The position numbers were made by a program, and so were the translations under genes. The notes under the pieces are model-generated. The model had not been told where the DNA came from, made no database searches, and saw nothing but the letters and a program-made list of their open reading frames with translations. A stretch of 32,950 nt of DNA. Origin: a virus. This document shows positions 1-6,987 of this stretch, piece by piece (position 1 is the stretch's first letter; every line of letters begins with the position of its first letter). Location of the stretch: the IMG/VR virus record IMGVR_UViG_3300025151_000157, positions 1-32,950 of that record; one strand, given 5' to 3'.

Positions 1-48
1 GCTTTTATTCTTTCTCTCTTTTTGCGTATGTTTTCGTATAAACTCATA
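1..48. other. 3' flank of the minus-strand small-gene cluster
   Basis: Short T-rich stretch just downstream, on the minus strand, of the last complete gene in the window. I see no open frame or convincing hairpin in it. The next gene of the minus-strand structural unit, possibly the major capsid protein, would lie beyond position 1. Confidence 0.4.
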
Positions 49-357
49 TTACCATTTTACTTTGTTAGCCCAGTAGGCTGCTGACATTTTACCTTTCCTT
101 ATATTCTTACCATGTCTTGCTTTAAAAGATTTACGTTTCATTTTCATTCTACGAGACTCACCTGCTTTTGGTTTGCCAGCTGTTTTAGCTCCCTTTTGAC
201 CAAACCTAATAATTTTTACTTTGTCTCCTTTTTTAGCTAAAACAATGTGGCTTTTTTTAGGGTGGCTAGGAGTTCTTTTGGGTTTATTAAAACCTGCAAA
301 GGTTTCCCCTCTATACTTTATTTTCCCTGAGGCAAGTCTTTTAAACTTCTTTGCCAT
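49..357 (-). CDS. small very basic phage protein
   Basis: A 102-aa protein rich in Lys and Arg throughout. The C-terminal part contains SRRMKMKRKSFKARH followed by GKMSAAYWANKVKW. This basic-residue plus AYWANKVKW ending resembles short phage proteins of the DUF5872/DUF6321 kind that end in a YW..K.W motif; this is from memory and unverified. The charge suggests nucleic-acid binding, perhaps a virion or head DNA-associated protein, but nothing catalytic is visible. It starts one base after the upstream gene's stop codon, so the two are co-transcribed. No clear Shine-Dalgarno is present. It belongs to the small-gene tail of the portal-scaffold unit. The existence of the gene is well supported; its function is not. 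Confidence 0.75.
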   Translation of the reverse strand: MAKKFKRLASGKIKYRGETFAGFNKPKRTPSHPKKSHIVLAKKGDKVKIIRFGQKGAKTAGKPKAGESRRMKMKRKSFKARHGKNIRKGKMSAAYWANKVKW

Positions 358-358
358 C

Positions 359-664
359 TTAATCTACATTAGGGTCGTCTGCTCTTAAACCTCTACGCAC
401 AGGTTTTTTCTTTTTAGGGGTTTTTTGTTTGCTTTTGCTCATTGCTTCAACCGCATCTATTTCAGAAAGACTTTGTTTCCCTTGCTTACCCCCCATTTCA
501 AAAGGTAAGTTTTTCTTCTTAATCTTCATAGAACGTGGATCTCTTGGCCCACGAAATTGGTCAGACTTTTCGTTCTTACGGATCTTTTTTGCTATCTGTT
601 TTTTCTTTTTAGCATCTCTTAATGCTTTTTTTAAAACTCTTTTTGCTCCTTTTAATTCGGCCAT
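359..664 (-). CDS. small basic hypothetical protein
   Basis: A 101-aa highly charged protein. Residues 1-35 form a Lys-rich helix-like segment (KKALRDAKKKKQIAKKIRK), the middle carries FRGPRDPRS, and the C-terminal third has KKKKPVRRGLRADDP. I do not recognise the family. The RGPR tetrapeptide recurs in the 337-aa basic protein (27920-28933) and in the probable small terminase (30933-31523), so a shared nucleic-acid-contact motif is conceivable. Upstream of the ATG on the minus strand is an AGTATATATT run (671-680) that could be a -10-like promoter element, as there is a 20-base gap to the preceding gene. The opposite-strand frame over 429-671 is a low-complexity shadow. Confidence 0.7.
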   Translation of the reverse strand: MAELKGAKRVLKKALRDAKKKKQIAKKIRKNEKSDQFRGPRDPRSMKIKKKNLPFEMGGKQGKQSLSEIDAVEAMSKSKQKTPKKKKPVRRGLRADDPNVD

Positions 665-670
665 ACATTA

Positions 671-681
671 AATATATACTA
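671..681 (-). promoter_or_regulatory. possible promoter-like AT element upstream of the 101-aa gene
   Basis: Read on the minus strand, this is TAGTATATATT, ending about 6 bases before the ATG at 664. Similar AGTATATAT(T/A) runs occur on the plus strand at 5411-5420 and at 30916-30925, the latter in the divergent terminase intergenic region. AT-rich runs arise easily by chance, so this is only a candidate. Confidence 0.25.
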
Positions 682-686
682 TTTTT

Positions 687-896
687 TCATTCAGACAATC
701 GCTTGTTTTCAATGCTGACCCACGTACTATCCTCTGCTAAAGAATGTGCTTTCATGTCATTATGACAATAACCCCACTTTTTTAAGTGATAAGTGGCTTT
801 TTCTATACCCTCCCTGTATAGAGAGCACCTTATCCTCATTCGGATAAGGTCTAAACTTTTCTCTCTATACAGTTGCTCCCAATCTGGGGAGGACAT
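687..896 (-). CDS. small hypothetical protein with embedded structured repeat
   Basis: A 69-aa protein with two LYRE motifs (residues ~9-12 and ~27-30) and a Cys/His/Trp-containing middle (KKWGYCHNDMKAH). I do not recognise it. The start is well supported: AAGGAG (902-907, minus strand) lies 5 bases before the ATG, the clearest Shine-Dalgarno in the window, and the gene begins two bases after the lipoprotein stop, so the two are translationally linked. Bases 814-872 of the gene form a perfect nested inverted repeat, listed separately. No transmembrane segment is seen, so a direct lysis role is not indicated despite its lipoprotein neighbour. Confidence 0.65.
   Translation of the reverse strand: MSSPDWEQLYREKSLDLIRMRIRCSLYREGIEKATYHLKKWGYCHNDMKAHSLAEDSTWVSIENKRLSE
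814..872. repeat. nested perfect inverted repeat inside a coding region
   Basis: An outer 12-bp perfect stem, CTGTATAGAGAG (814-825) with CTCTCTATACAG (861-872), encloses an inner 9-bp perfect stem, ACCTTATCC (827-835) with GGATAAGGT (842-850), loop TCATTC. It lies wholly within the 69-aa gene on the minus strand, where the arms encode LYRE-type and IRMRIR segments. The transcript could fold into a stable structure; there is no U-tract, so it is not a standard terminator. Confidence 0.75.
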
Positions 897-898
897 GT

Positions 899-1096
899 CT
901 ACTCCTTTATATCTACTCCGATGCAGAATTTAGGAGGAAGTACTTTAGCTTGGACCTCTAAAGCTACCTTTACAGGCTCTCCACTTCCATTATCTGTAAA
1001 CGGAACGTTAATCCCAGCTCCAGTGTTCAATGTGCTACATGAAACACCACAGAGCAGTACAGGAATGACACATACAATTAATGCGATCTTATTCAT
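899..1096 (-). CDS. small lipoprotein (possible o-spanin-like)
   Basis: A 65-aa protein with an N-terminal signal: MNK, then a hydrophobic stretch IALIVCVIPVLLCGVSC, with the probable lipidated Cys at residue ~20. The -1 position is Ser and -3 is Gly, so the lipobox is imperfect but plausible. The mature part is about 45 residues and Gly/Pro-containing. Outer-membrane lipoproteins of this size in phages are often Rz1/o-spanin components or lipoproteins for host exclusion; no partner i-spanin is visible next to it, so the role is open. It sits between the scaffold candidate and the 69-aa gene, with 21 bases to the former. If it is lipidated, a Gram-negative host is likely. Confidence 0.65.
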   Translation of the reverse strand: MNKIALIVCVIPVLLCGVSCSTLNTGAGINVPFTDNGSGEPVKVALEVQAKVLPPKFCIGVDIKE

Positions 1097-1117
1097 ATCT
1101 TTGTTTTGTTTGTTTTT

Positions 1118-2314
1118 TTAGTTACCCCCAAGGGCTGCTTCAATCGCAGAAGCAAAGTCTAAATCTGTGCTTGGTTTATTACTACTTGCTTGACCAGAGA
1201 CTGTAGGTTCAGCAGCTTCAAAATCAGCTAACCTATCTGTTAATGAGTCGTTTTCTTTCATTGTCTGAAAATATTCTTTAACGATAGTAGGTAATAACTG
1301 TGCTGCTACAGAGTTATAAGCATAATCTACTGGGTGCACTACGTCAGGAGCTTGGGAATAGGCTTTCTCTTTTATAACGTTTTGATCTACTCCTTCTAAA
1401 CCATTTAAAAATGGTAGCTTTTGCCACACTTTATCAATAACATTTTGAGTGACAGCTTGCCTATGTTTCAGCTCTTCAGCAGCTATTGCGTTTTGTCTCT
1501 CTTCTTGTAAAGCGTTTGCTTCTGCAAGAGCTTCTTCAGCGTTGTTGTGTAAGTCTTCTCTTTTCTGAAGAATAGGTTCTATATCTTCTACAGCCCTAAA
1601 TACTCTCACTTTGTCTCTATCAGAAGCCCCGTAAAACAATTCAGATATACTTTCGTCTTGTTCTTCTGAAGTTTCTTTATCTAAAGCGTCTAAAATATTA
1701 TCTGGGTCTACGTCATACTTTTCAGCTAATTCATTAAGAGTGGTAAATACTTTATCTAAAGGTTCAGTAACTGATTTAGTGTATGCTTCAGTTTGCTCAA
1801 GGTTTTCAAAAGCTTGAACTCTTTCATACTCTTCAATTTTTTCCTTCATCTGAGCCATGTCTTCGGATTCAGTCAACCCCTTCATCTCAGATATTTGTTT
1901 TTCTTGTTCTTTTACAGTTTGCTGGAGTTGCTCTAACTCAGATCTATTTGACTTTAATTCTGTCTTTAACTGTTTAAATCGATTAGCTGCTTTAGGTGTC
2001 CACTCATCTCCAACTTCTTCTGTTAAAGTATCTAAAGGATCTTTCTCTTCAGAGCCCTCCTCTTTTGTCTCAGGTTCTGATGACTCTTCCTTATCAGCCA
2101 AGGGAGGATCTTCGGTCTGTGTCTCCTCTGGTTTAAGCTCAGGCTCCTCCGTAGTAGTCTCTTCTGTCTGTGTTTCAGCGGGTTCAGCGGGTGGGTTTAA
2201 AGCATTCTCGATAGCCTCAAAAAAAGAGGTATCCCCTGCTTCCATCGGCTGTGCTGGGACATCTTCTATTGTAGTAGGCCCGTCTATAGTGGTGGTGTCT
2301 GAATGTGTTTCCAT
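1118..2314 (-). CDS. probable capsid scaffolding (assembly) protein
   Basis: A 398-aa acidic, mostly helical protein. Residues 1-95 are a low-complexity Glu/Thr/Pro-rich stretch; residues ~110-165 are a strong coiled coil (RFKQLKTELKSNRSELEQL..); another helical segment lies at ~250-290. The C-terminus is Ser/Thr-rich and ends in FASAIEAALGGN. This profile, just downstream of a portal gene, is that of a podovirus scaffold protein; the call rests on composition and position, not a sequence match. A helix FFEAIENAL near the N-terminus (31-39) resembles the terminal FASAIEAAL (387-395). The start overlaps the 108-aa gene by 31 bases, indicating translational coupling. A virion or tail protein of similar composition is the alternative. 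Confidence 0.6.
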   Translation of the reverse strand: METHSDTTTIDGPTTIEDVPAQPMEAGDTSFFEAIENALNPPAEPAETQTEETTTEEPELKPEETQTEDPPLADKEESSEPETKEEGSEEKDPLDTLTEEVGDEWTPKAANRFKQLKTELKSNRSELEQLQQTVKEQEKQISEMKGLTESEDMAQMKEKIEEYERVQAFENLEQTEAYTKSVTEPLDKVFTTLNELAEKYDVDPDNILDALDKETSEEQDESISELFYGASDRDKVRVFRAVEDIEPILQKREDLHNNAEEALAEANALQEERQNAIAAEELKHRQAVTQNVIDKVWQKLPFLNGLEGVDQNVIKEKAYSQAPDVVHPVDYAYNSVAAQLLPTIVKEYFQTMKENDSLTDRLADFEAAEPTVSGQASSNKPSTDLDFASAIEAALGGN

Positions 2315-2610
2315 TCTTCGTGTGCTTCTATTTTAGTTTCTGTTCTGTATCTCGTTAATTTATGGAGATCATTGAAAGCGTCACGATACCCTGCGTACCA
2401 AGCATAACGTTGACTAGTTGAAACGGCATCGTCTCCGATTCCTCCGTTTGAGGGACCTGCAATCTCTTTGAGGACAGCAATTGCCGTTTGTAAAGCCTCA
2501 GATTCCAAGACTTTTCGTAATTCATCAACTTTTTGGGCATCCTTAAACCATAAGTCTAATGGTATCGGAAGGGAAATTATTTTTTTAGATGTTACCTTTT
2601 TATTAGCCAC
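2284..2610 (-). CDS. hypothetical protein between portal and scaffold
   Basis: A 108-aa protein with a basic N-terminus (MANKKVTSKK), a helical middle (DELRKVLESEALQTAIAVLKEI) and an aromatic motif YAWYAGYRDAFNDLHKL near residues 69-85. I know small proteins with similar position in podovirus structural clusters but cannot name a family. It starts with GTG (2608-2610), 7 bases after the portal stop, and its 3' end overlaps the scaffold candidate by 31 bases, so it is in the same operon. A role in head or connector assembly is inferred only from the context. Confidence 0.65.
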   Translation of the reverse strand: MANKKVTSKKIISLPIPLDLWFKDAQKVDELRKVLESEALQTAIAVLKEIAGPSNGGIGDDAVSTSQRYAWYAGYRDAFNDLHKLTRYRTETKIEAHEEWKHIQTPPL

Positions 2611-2617
2611 TTATGAC

Positions 2618-4846
2618 TTATGACATATCTTGTTGCATTTTCAAGACATTTTCTGCATCTCTCATAGCTTGCTCTTGCTCAAACTTAGCTTTCTTGAGCT
2701 CTAAGTCCAAATTAGCTTTCTCACGAGCCATTTGCATCTTCAATTGGTGCTCCTGAAGCTTGGCATTCATTTCTCCTCCCCCATCTTGTTCTTGGGATTG
2801 CCCCTGTGCAGCATCTCTCTGCATCTTCTGAACCTGCTTAGAAGTGTTATTTATCATTTCTTCTGCAAACTGAAGTACTTGTTTAACTTCCCCTACCAAT
2901 CCTTGCGACGCAGGGTCTCCTGCAATCTGCTGTAATGTCTCTGATATGTGCTGGTAGAAAGCTTGTAACGCAGGTAATGCTTGTACAGGATCCGCTGCCC
3001 CAGCATTTAACTGCTCAATCAATTGCATCAACGCAGGAGCGTGGACTTGTAAGTGAGCTCCATGCATTTCCGTAGAAAGAACAGGTATTGGGTCTCCATC
3101 AGAAAGCTGTTGGTTCTCAAGGAAAGCTATCTTGTTGTCCACAGTCTGCCTGTCTTCCGCTAAGTTTGGAGCGTACCTATCTGCGAGGTCGTGACCCACA
3201 CGAGTAGCCACAATATCACGAGTAAGATTTTTACGACCAACTTCATCAAAAGAACCTGAAATAGCTTGTAACTCTCGAAGAGCTACTAACCTGTTTGCAT
3301 AAGAACCATTTCCTATAGACCTGACAGCTTTTGTTCTTTCTAGGTCTAAACTCTTTACAAACTCAATGGGCACTCCTCTGCGTTCACAGCGAGTATAAAA
3401 ATCCCTAAGGTCTGCATCTATCTTGTTACTTGTAACAACTCTCCTGACTATTTCTTTCAAGAGCCTGTTCCATGATGCATAAAACAAGTTTAAGGATGCA
3501 CCAGACAGTCTAGTCTGTACATCCATGTCAGCTACGACTTGCATCTGATTTCTGTACGGTGAACCCTGTTGAGACCCATAAGTGCTCACTGTATCAGTGT
3601 TCATTGCCAACTGATTGGATATATCGTTCAGTGCTGGTTGTACAGCAGTACTAAGATTAGGTGATGCCTTCTCAATTATATTGACATTGGGGGAGAGCAC
3701 GGCATATGCTCCATAGTAAGTGAACCCTAATTCATCTAACGCCCTCTGGCTCTCTGGCTGGATCATAACTGCCGAGCCCAACATGGCTCCATCCACCATC
3801 TGACAACGTAGTCGATTACTTGTCTGAATGTGGTTGAATATCCTATGCCCTAACCCCCTGATAGAATGGTATGTACCATTACTACCTGTTCCATATGTGA
3901 ACAAAACATACGCCTGTTCAGGTTTATCATACCTGCTCAGTCTTTGGTACATGAAACTCTTAGGTGATTCTTCTGCCGAAATATAATGGCTAACTGAACC
4001 ATCCATCTCACGTACCCAAAAATGCAATACTGCTACAGAAGGGTTTTGATGGCCTTCGTAAATATCATTGTTTTTTAACTCTTTCTGTAACTCTTCCCAC
4101 TCATAGGAAGAACTATATGATGAACCCACTGTTCTTTTTGAAGAAGTCGTAGCATTCTTTAAAATAACTCGCTTAACTTCTTCTACGTCCCACCCCACCT
4201 TAGCTGCTGCTTCAGGGTTTTTGATAAATGCAAATAACTCGTGCAGCAAATACTTGCGTCTGCCTACGGCTACATCTATGCAGTTTTCATTAGCGGGTGT
4301 TTGTCTAGGAATTAAAATGTCAGCAAATGAACCTATTTTGAAACGCCATTCATCAGGGTTGTCAAAATACGAAAAAGCAACTCCGTGTTTTATGAATGTC
4401 GTACAAAGTCTGAGATAGTTACTATGAAACTCAGGCCAGCTTCTCAAGAGGTGGGTTATCTCTTCAGAAACAACATCCTCAAAGTACCCTATTTCAGACG
4501 GGTCTCCCATAGTCCCTTTGACCTCTACTAGTTTCTCAAGGGAAGAGTACAAATCTACATACGCAGAAAGCGAAACATCCAGTAATCTCTGGGCTTCTCC
4601 AAAATTCAAATTAGTTTTAAGTCCCTGCCCACTCGCATTTAACTGTGATTGACTATAAGGGTTAGCCCCGTCAAACATAGCATCTACTCTGGCTCTGTTT
4701 ACAGCTGACTTTTCATCCGCTTTTAACAAACCTTGAAAAATAGAAAGTGCACTTTTAACGTCTTTAAGACGAGACTCAACAGGCTTACCTGTTTCATCTA
4801 ATGATCCTAAATCGTTCAAAGCCTCGATATCGTATTTTGAAGACAT
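2618..4846 (-). CDS. portal (head-tail connector) protein
   Basis: A 742-aa protein from the ATG giving MSSKYDIEALNDL. The frame stays open to TTG/ATG codons at 4885/4882, but the extra MVLIFRTKFVYY residues look non-native and no start has a good Shine-Dalgarno. The N-terminal and central parts are mixed alpha/beta with portal-like wording: an RSWPEFHSNYLRLCTTFIKHGVAF region, then GRRKYLLHELF, then a helical stem region near NQMQVVADMDVQTRLSG. The C-terminal ~70 residues are a long Gln/Glu/Lys-rich helix (KLQEHQLKMQMAREKANLDL..) like the barrel helix of P22- or N4-type portals. The size is at the large podovirus end. The neighbours (terminase in the genome, scaffold downstream) fit. It forms the 12-mer ring for DNA packaging and exit. 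The function is inferred from overall character; no hallmark catalytic motif exists for portals. Confidence 0.75.
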   Translation of the reverse strand: MSSKYDIEALNDLGSLDETGKPVESRLKDVKSALSIFQGLLKADEKSAVNRARVDAMFDGANPYSQSQLNASGQGLKTNLNFGEAQRLLDVSLSAYVDLYSSLEKLVEVKGTMGDPSEIGYFEDVVSEEITHLLRSWPEFHSNYLRLCTTFIKHGVAFSYFDNPDEWRFKIGSFADILIPRQTPANENCIDVAVGRRKYLLHELFAFIKNPEAAAKVGWDVEEVKRVILKNATTSSKRTVGSSYSSSYEWEELQKELKNNDIYEGHQNPSVAVLHFWVREMDGSVSHYISAEESPKSFMYQRLSRYDKPEQAYVLFTYGTGSNGTYHSIRGLGHRIFNHIQTSNRLRCQMVDGAMLGSAVMIQPESQRALDELGFTYYGAYAVLSPNVNIIEKASPNLSTAVQPALNDISNQLAMNTDTVSTYGSQQGSPYRNQMQVVADMDVQTRLSGASLNLFYASWNRLLKEIVRRVVTSNKIDADLRDFYTRCERRGVPIEFVKSLDLERTKAVRSIGNGSYANRLVALRELQAISGSFDEVGRKNLTRDIVATRVGHDLADRYAPNLAEDRQTVDNKIAFLENQQLSDGDPIPVLSTEMHGAHLQVHAPALMQLIEQLNAGAADPVQALPALQAFYQHISETLQQIAGDPASQGLVGEVKQVLQFAEEMINNTSKQVQKMQRDAAQGQSQEQDGGGEMNAKLQEHQLKMQMAREKANLDLELKKAKFEQEQAMRDAENVLKMQQDMS

Positions 4847-4863
4847 ATAATAGACAAATTTAG

Positions 4864-4880
4864 TTCTAAATATTAGAACC
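4864..4880. repeat. 17-bp palindrome ahead of the portal start
   Basis: GTTCTAA / ATA / TTAGAAC is a perfect 7-bp inverted repeat, 18 bases upstream of the preferred portal ATG (4846) and just after the previous gene's stop. It could be a small operator or an RNA hairpin around the ribosome entry site; it may also be chance in AT-rich DNA. Confidence 0.4.
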
Positions 4881-4888
4881 ATCAAGGG

Positions 4889-5329
4889 CTAATAATTCCA
4901 CGTAGCCTTCATCAAGTCGTCCACCTTCAATGTTTTACGATCCCCCGAAAAGTCGTGCAGGGTCACGTAGGGGGTTTCACGAATGTATCGTTGCTTCACC
5001 ATAAAACATTCGTTGGCTCCTTTGCCTCTTTTTGGAGGGTCTACACAAAACACGGCTCCGTAGTCAGTGATAGCGTAACGGGGCCAGTAAGGTATTGCTT
5101 TAGCACCTAAAGATTCTGTTATTTGTTCAGAAGTTAAATACTGCCCTCCCACAAAAGTATCCTCCGATACCTTAGCCACTTTCAAATATCTCCTGCTTCC
5201 GTTATCGCAGTAGAGGTTTACATAAGGTTCGTTGTTCTTATACGAAGGTTTCAGTTTCCTTCCGTTATGATAAATATGATTATTTTCATCTATCTCGTAT
5301 TTCGTTGCGTATGGTACTTGTTTTTTCAT
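4889..5329 (-). CDS. NUMOD4-like duplicated-domain protein lacking a nuclease
   Basis: 146 aa from the ATG of MKKQVPYATKYEID; the frame extends to a GTG at 5380 inside the conserved upstream hairpin element, which argues for the shorter start. The protein holds two similar halves. The first is YEIDENNHIYHNGRKLKPSY..EPYVNLY..SRRYLKV..VSEDTF. The second is YAITDYGAVFCV..YIRETPYVTLH..DRKTLKV..LMKATW. The pattern (Y.I...G.V....., PYV.L, K..KV..L...TF/W) is like NUMOD4 and related DNA-binding modules normally joined to HNH homing endonucleases, but no HNH catalytic core is present. It is probably a DNA-binding protein or a decayed homing-endonuclease remnant. It leads the portal unit, with its start 12-20 bases past a G-run. 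Confidence 0.6.
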   Translation of the reverse strand: MKKQVPYATKYEIDENNHIYHNGRKLKPSYKNNEPYVNLYCDNGSRRYLKVAKVSEDTFVGGQYLTSEQITESLGAKAIPYWPRYAITDYGAVFCVDPPKRGKGANECFMVKQRYIRETPYVTLHDFSGDRKTLKVDDLMKATWNY

Positions 5330-5340
5330 GTTTCCGTAGG

Positions 5341-5446
5341 GGTACCCCCTTATTATAAATATTCTTCTTAGGTCTCTCACATTTTCTACTGTTCAGTAGA
5401 AAGTGCGAGCAGTATATATTAAAGGTTTTTAGGCTACCCCCCTCTC
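5341..5446 (-). promoter_or_regulatory. hairpin-centred control element, copy B
   Basis: A large hairpin, CTCACATTTTCTACTG (5376-5391), loop TT, CAGTAGAAAGTGCGAG (5394-5409), 16 pairs with two G:T. On the minus strand it is followed by CTAAGAAGAA, then TTTATAATAAGGGGG, ending about 15 bases before the ATG at 5329. Nearly the same ~110-bp arrangement occurs at 29011-29125, including AT-rich and C-run flanks on the other side. Nothing ends upstream of this copy on the minus strand, so a terminator role does not explain it; a promoter, possibly for a phage polymerase, or a structured 5' leader fits better. Confidence 0.6.
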
Positions 5447-5525
5447 TATCTCTGACGATTATCACGGCTCCCTTAGTATTGCAAACATTATATTTAAATA
5501 TTACTTACATACCTTACCAAAACTA

Positions 5526-5582
5526 ACCGCTCATTTAGAGGCATATCCGTTATGAGCGGTACTGTTTTTGAGCGGTCGCTCA
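5526..5582. repeat. TGAGCGGT inverted-repeat cluster (operator or iteron-like)
   Basis: ACCGCTCAT (5526-5534) and ATGAGCGGT (5552-5560) are perfect 9-bp inverted copies; TGAGCG-GT-CGCTCA (5569-5582) is a perfect 6-bp palindrome containing another TGAGCGGT. Four half-sites of one motif within 57 bases suggest a protein-binding site such as a repressor operator or iteron. Confidence 0.55.
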
Positions 5583-5780
5583 TTAAAACCGCCTATACGT
5601 CTAGCAAAACACTGGGATTTTTCATAAATTTTTTCACAAACCCTGAGATATATAAGAGGCTGCCACCCAAAAACACCACCCCCCACCCGTGGCGTACCTA
5701 ATAACCTATAACTTCCTACAATCTAGCTAATGTTTAGTTGGTGATATGGCTTAACCTACTGAGGATCAATGGATAGTGCA

Positions 5781-5830
5781 CACTGAGCAATTAATCCTGT
5801 CCAGTATTCAGTGTAAATGGTTCAATGTTC
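5781..5830. repeat. dispersed repeat copy with inverted partner
   Basis: CACTGAGCAATTAATCCTGT, followed by CCAG, at 5781-5804, then ATTCAGTG and GGTTCAATGTTC, the latter the reverse complement of GAACATTGAACC. It is one of several divergent copies of the same short repeat in the window. Confidence 0.45.
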
Positions 5831-5904
5831 GAATGAGCGGGCAGGCTATGTGGGATCAACTGAGCCGATCCGCATTGATACATACCAATCTGAACACCTG
5901 TACT

Positions 5905-5933
5905 CTGAACACTGAGCATTGAATCCTGTACAG
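5905..5933 (+). repeat. dispersed repeat, best intergenic copy
   Basis: CTGAACACTGAGCATTGAAT continuing CCTGTACAG (5905-5933). Related copies lie at 6985-7007, 7965-7988, 9785-9831, 11008-11030, 15201-15223 (inside the giant gene), 29859-29885 (inside terminase) and 32914-32940 (inside the helicase gene). Confidence 0.5.
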
Positions 5934-6047
5934 TTAATCACCCTTCATGAAAGGTTATCAATACGCAGCTAATATATTTATCTAAATAAATGTTGAGATA
6001 TACAGCTGAGAATGTAAAATGGGCACGGGATAAACCCGCATTTAAAA

Positions 6048-6497
6048 ATGAAAAACGATACAAAGAAAATAATAGGAGCTCTCTTTGAGCTAATCAGCAG
6101 ACTAATTGGCAGTGCATTCTTTATGGCACTTATGGCATTCTTATTTGGCATACTGGCACTCTTTGTCAGTATGATTGGGATACAATTAGTTTATGACACA
6201 GAGTACGTAGTATTCGGTAAGATTGTAATTGGTATATCAGCTGTACTCTTTTTAGTTGGTACAGGTATGATGGGTTGGATGACTCATTATGAAGTCACTG
6301 AAGATATTGCTGACTTTAAGAGAGCGATCAAACCCGCTGGCAAAACAAAGCCTGTACAGGAATCCGAAGTTAAGGTGTACGAAAGAATTCCTTCAAGTGA
6401 TAGTCAGCTCGATTACTGCTTAGTCCCTGTCTCAGATTACGCACCCGCCCCTCAGTCCAATACAATCTACGTTTCAGGTACAACTACAATCAGCTAA
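6048..6497 (+). CDS. two-TM membrane protein, unknown function
   Basis: A 149-aa protein with two hydrophobic segments, ~21-49 (LIGSAFFMALMAFLFGILAL..) and ~54-78 (VVFGKIVIGISAVLFLVGTGMMGWM), separated by a short loop, then a ~70-residue soluble tail with Pro/Ser-rich end (APAPQSNTIYVSGTTTIS). It is probably an inner-membrane protein with the tail in the cytoplasm if the short basic N-terminus is inside. I do not recognise a family. It is the first gene of the plus-strand island, preceded by a small hairpin and an AT leader with no Shine-Dalgarno. A holin is possible by topology, but the position beside non-lysis genes and the long tail argue against it. Confidence 0.7.
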   Translation: MKNDTKKIIGALFELISRLIGSAFFMALMAFLFGILALFVSMIGIQLVYDTEYVVFGKIVIGISAVLFLVGTGMMGWMTHYEVTEDIADFKRAIKPAGKTKPVQESEVKVYERIPSSDSQLDYCLVPVSDYAPAPQSNTIYVSGTTTIS

Positions 6498-6501
6498 GAA
6501 T

Positions 6502-6987
6502 ATGAAGAATATGGAATTACGATACAAAGTACATTTATCAGACAGGTGTCCTCTAGTTAATCTAGAGGACATTTTTGATTATTTAGATGAGGCTGAGTGC
6601 CACGTTATTAATACTGCACTTGAGTTCACTCGCACTAAGTCAGTGGTTGAAGGCCCCACATTATTGTTAGGTGATCTCACTTACTTCGACGTTCAGTATG
6701 TCATCGACTCTGCAAACGATATGATCGAAACAATCTTGAAAAGGAAGGGTGATCTGTATGCAGATTTTAAGAAAGTCTTTGATAGGTACTTCAATATCTT
6801 AGACCCTGAAAGCTGCTCTCGTTTTATCTGCGTCAAAGGTAACTATGATCGGATGCAAGGGGGCGATATGGACACTATATGGAACCTAGAAGATGCCGAT
6901 TGGTTAGAACAGTTTCCTTCAGAGTTAATCCCTGAAAAGGAATGGAGGTCGAAAGAAAATAAGATTCCAGTACCAAAGTCAAAATGA
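6502..6987 (+). CDS. hypothetical protein
   Basis: A 161-aa acidic, mostly helical soluble protein. It starts 5 bases after the membrane-protein stop, so the two are one operon; a second ATG lies three codons in. Features seen: an N-terminal LRYKVHLSDRCPLVNLEDIFDYL segment, a central VIDSANDMIETILKRKGDLYADFKK helix, and two Cys near residue 105-110 (SCSRFICVKGNYD). No catalytic motif or known family is recognised. It ends where the first hairpin leader begins. Confidence 0.65.
   Translation: MKNMELRYKVHLSDRCPLVNLEDIFDYLDEAECHVINTALEFTRTKSVVEGPTLLLGDLTYFDVQYVIDSANDMIETILKRKGDLYADFKKVFDRYFNILDPESCSRFICVKGNYDRMQGGDMDTIWNLEDADWLEQFPSELIPEKEWRSKENKIPVPKSK

Larger units (their letters stand above)
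5447..6047. other. gene-free divergent control region
   Basis: About 600 bases without a credible gene, between the minus-strand portal unit and the plus-strand island. It holds the TGAGCGGT inverted-repeat cluster (5526-5582), a C-rich run around 5670-5690, two copies of a dispersed CACTGAGCATTGAATCCTGTACAG-like repeat (5781-5804 and 5905-5933) with an inverted partial copy (GGTTCAATGTTC, 5819-5830), and a small bulged hairpin (AAATG..CGGG / CCCG CATTT, ending at 6043) just before the ATG at 6048. Promoters for both directions are expected here; a replication or regulatory site is possible. Confidence 0.5.

Noticed and set aside
429-671. Opposite-strand open frame over the basic 101-aa gene
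   Set aside because: Phe/Leu/Ser-rich antisense of a Lys-rich gene; no ribosome site and no operon partner.
1857-2336. Plus-strand 159-aa Ser/Val-rich frame
   Set aside because: Antisense shadow of the Glu/Thr-rich scaffold N-terminus; low complexity.
5817-5840. T-arm-like GGTTCAATGTTCGAATG
   Set aside because: No acceptor or anticodon arm fits around it; it is an inverted partial copy of the dispersed repeat.
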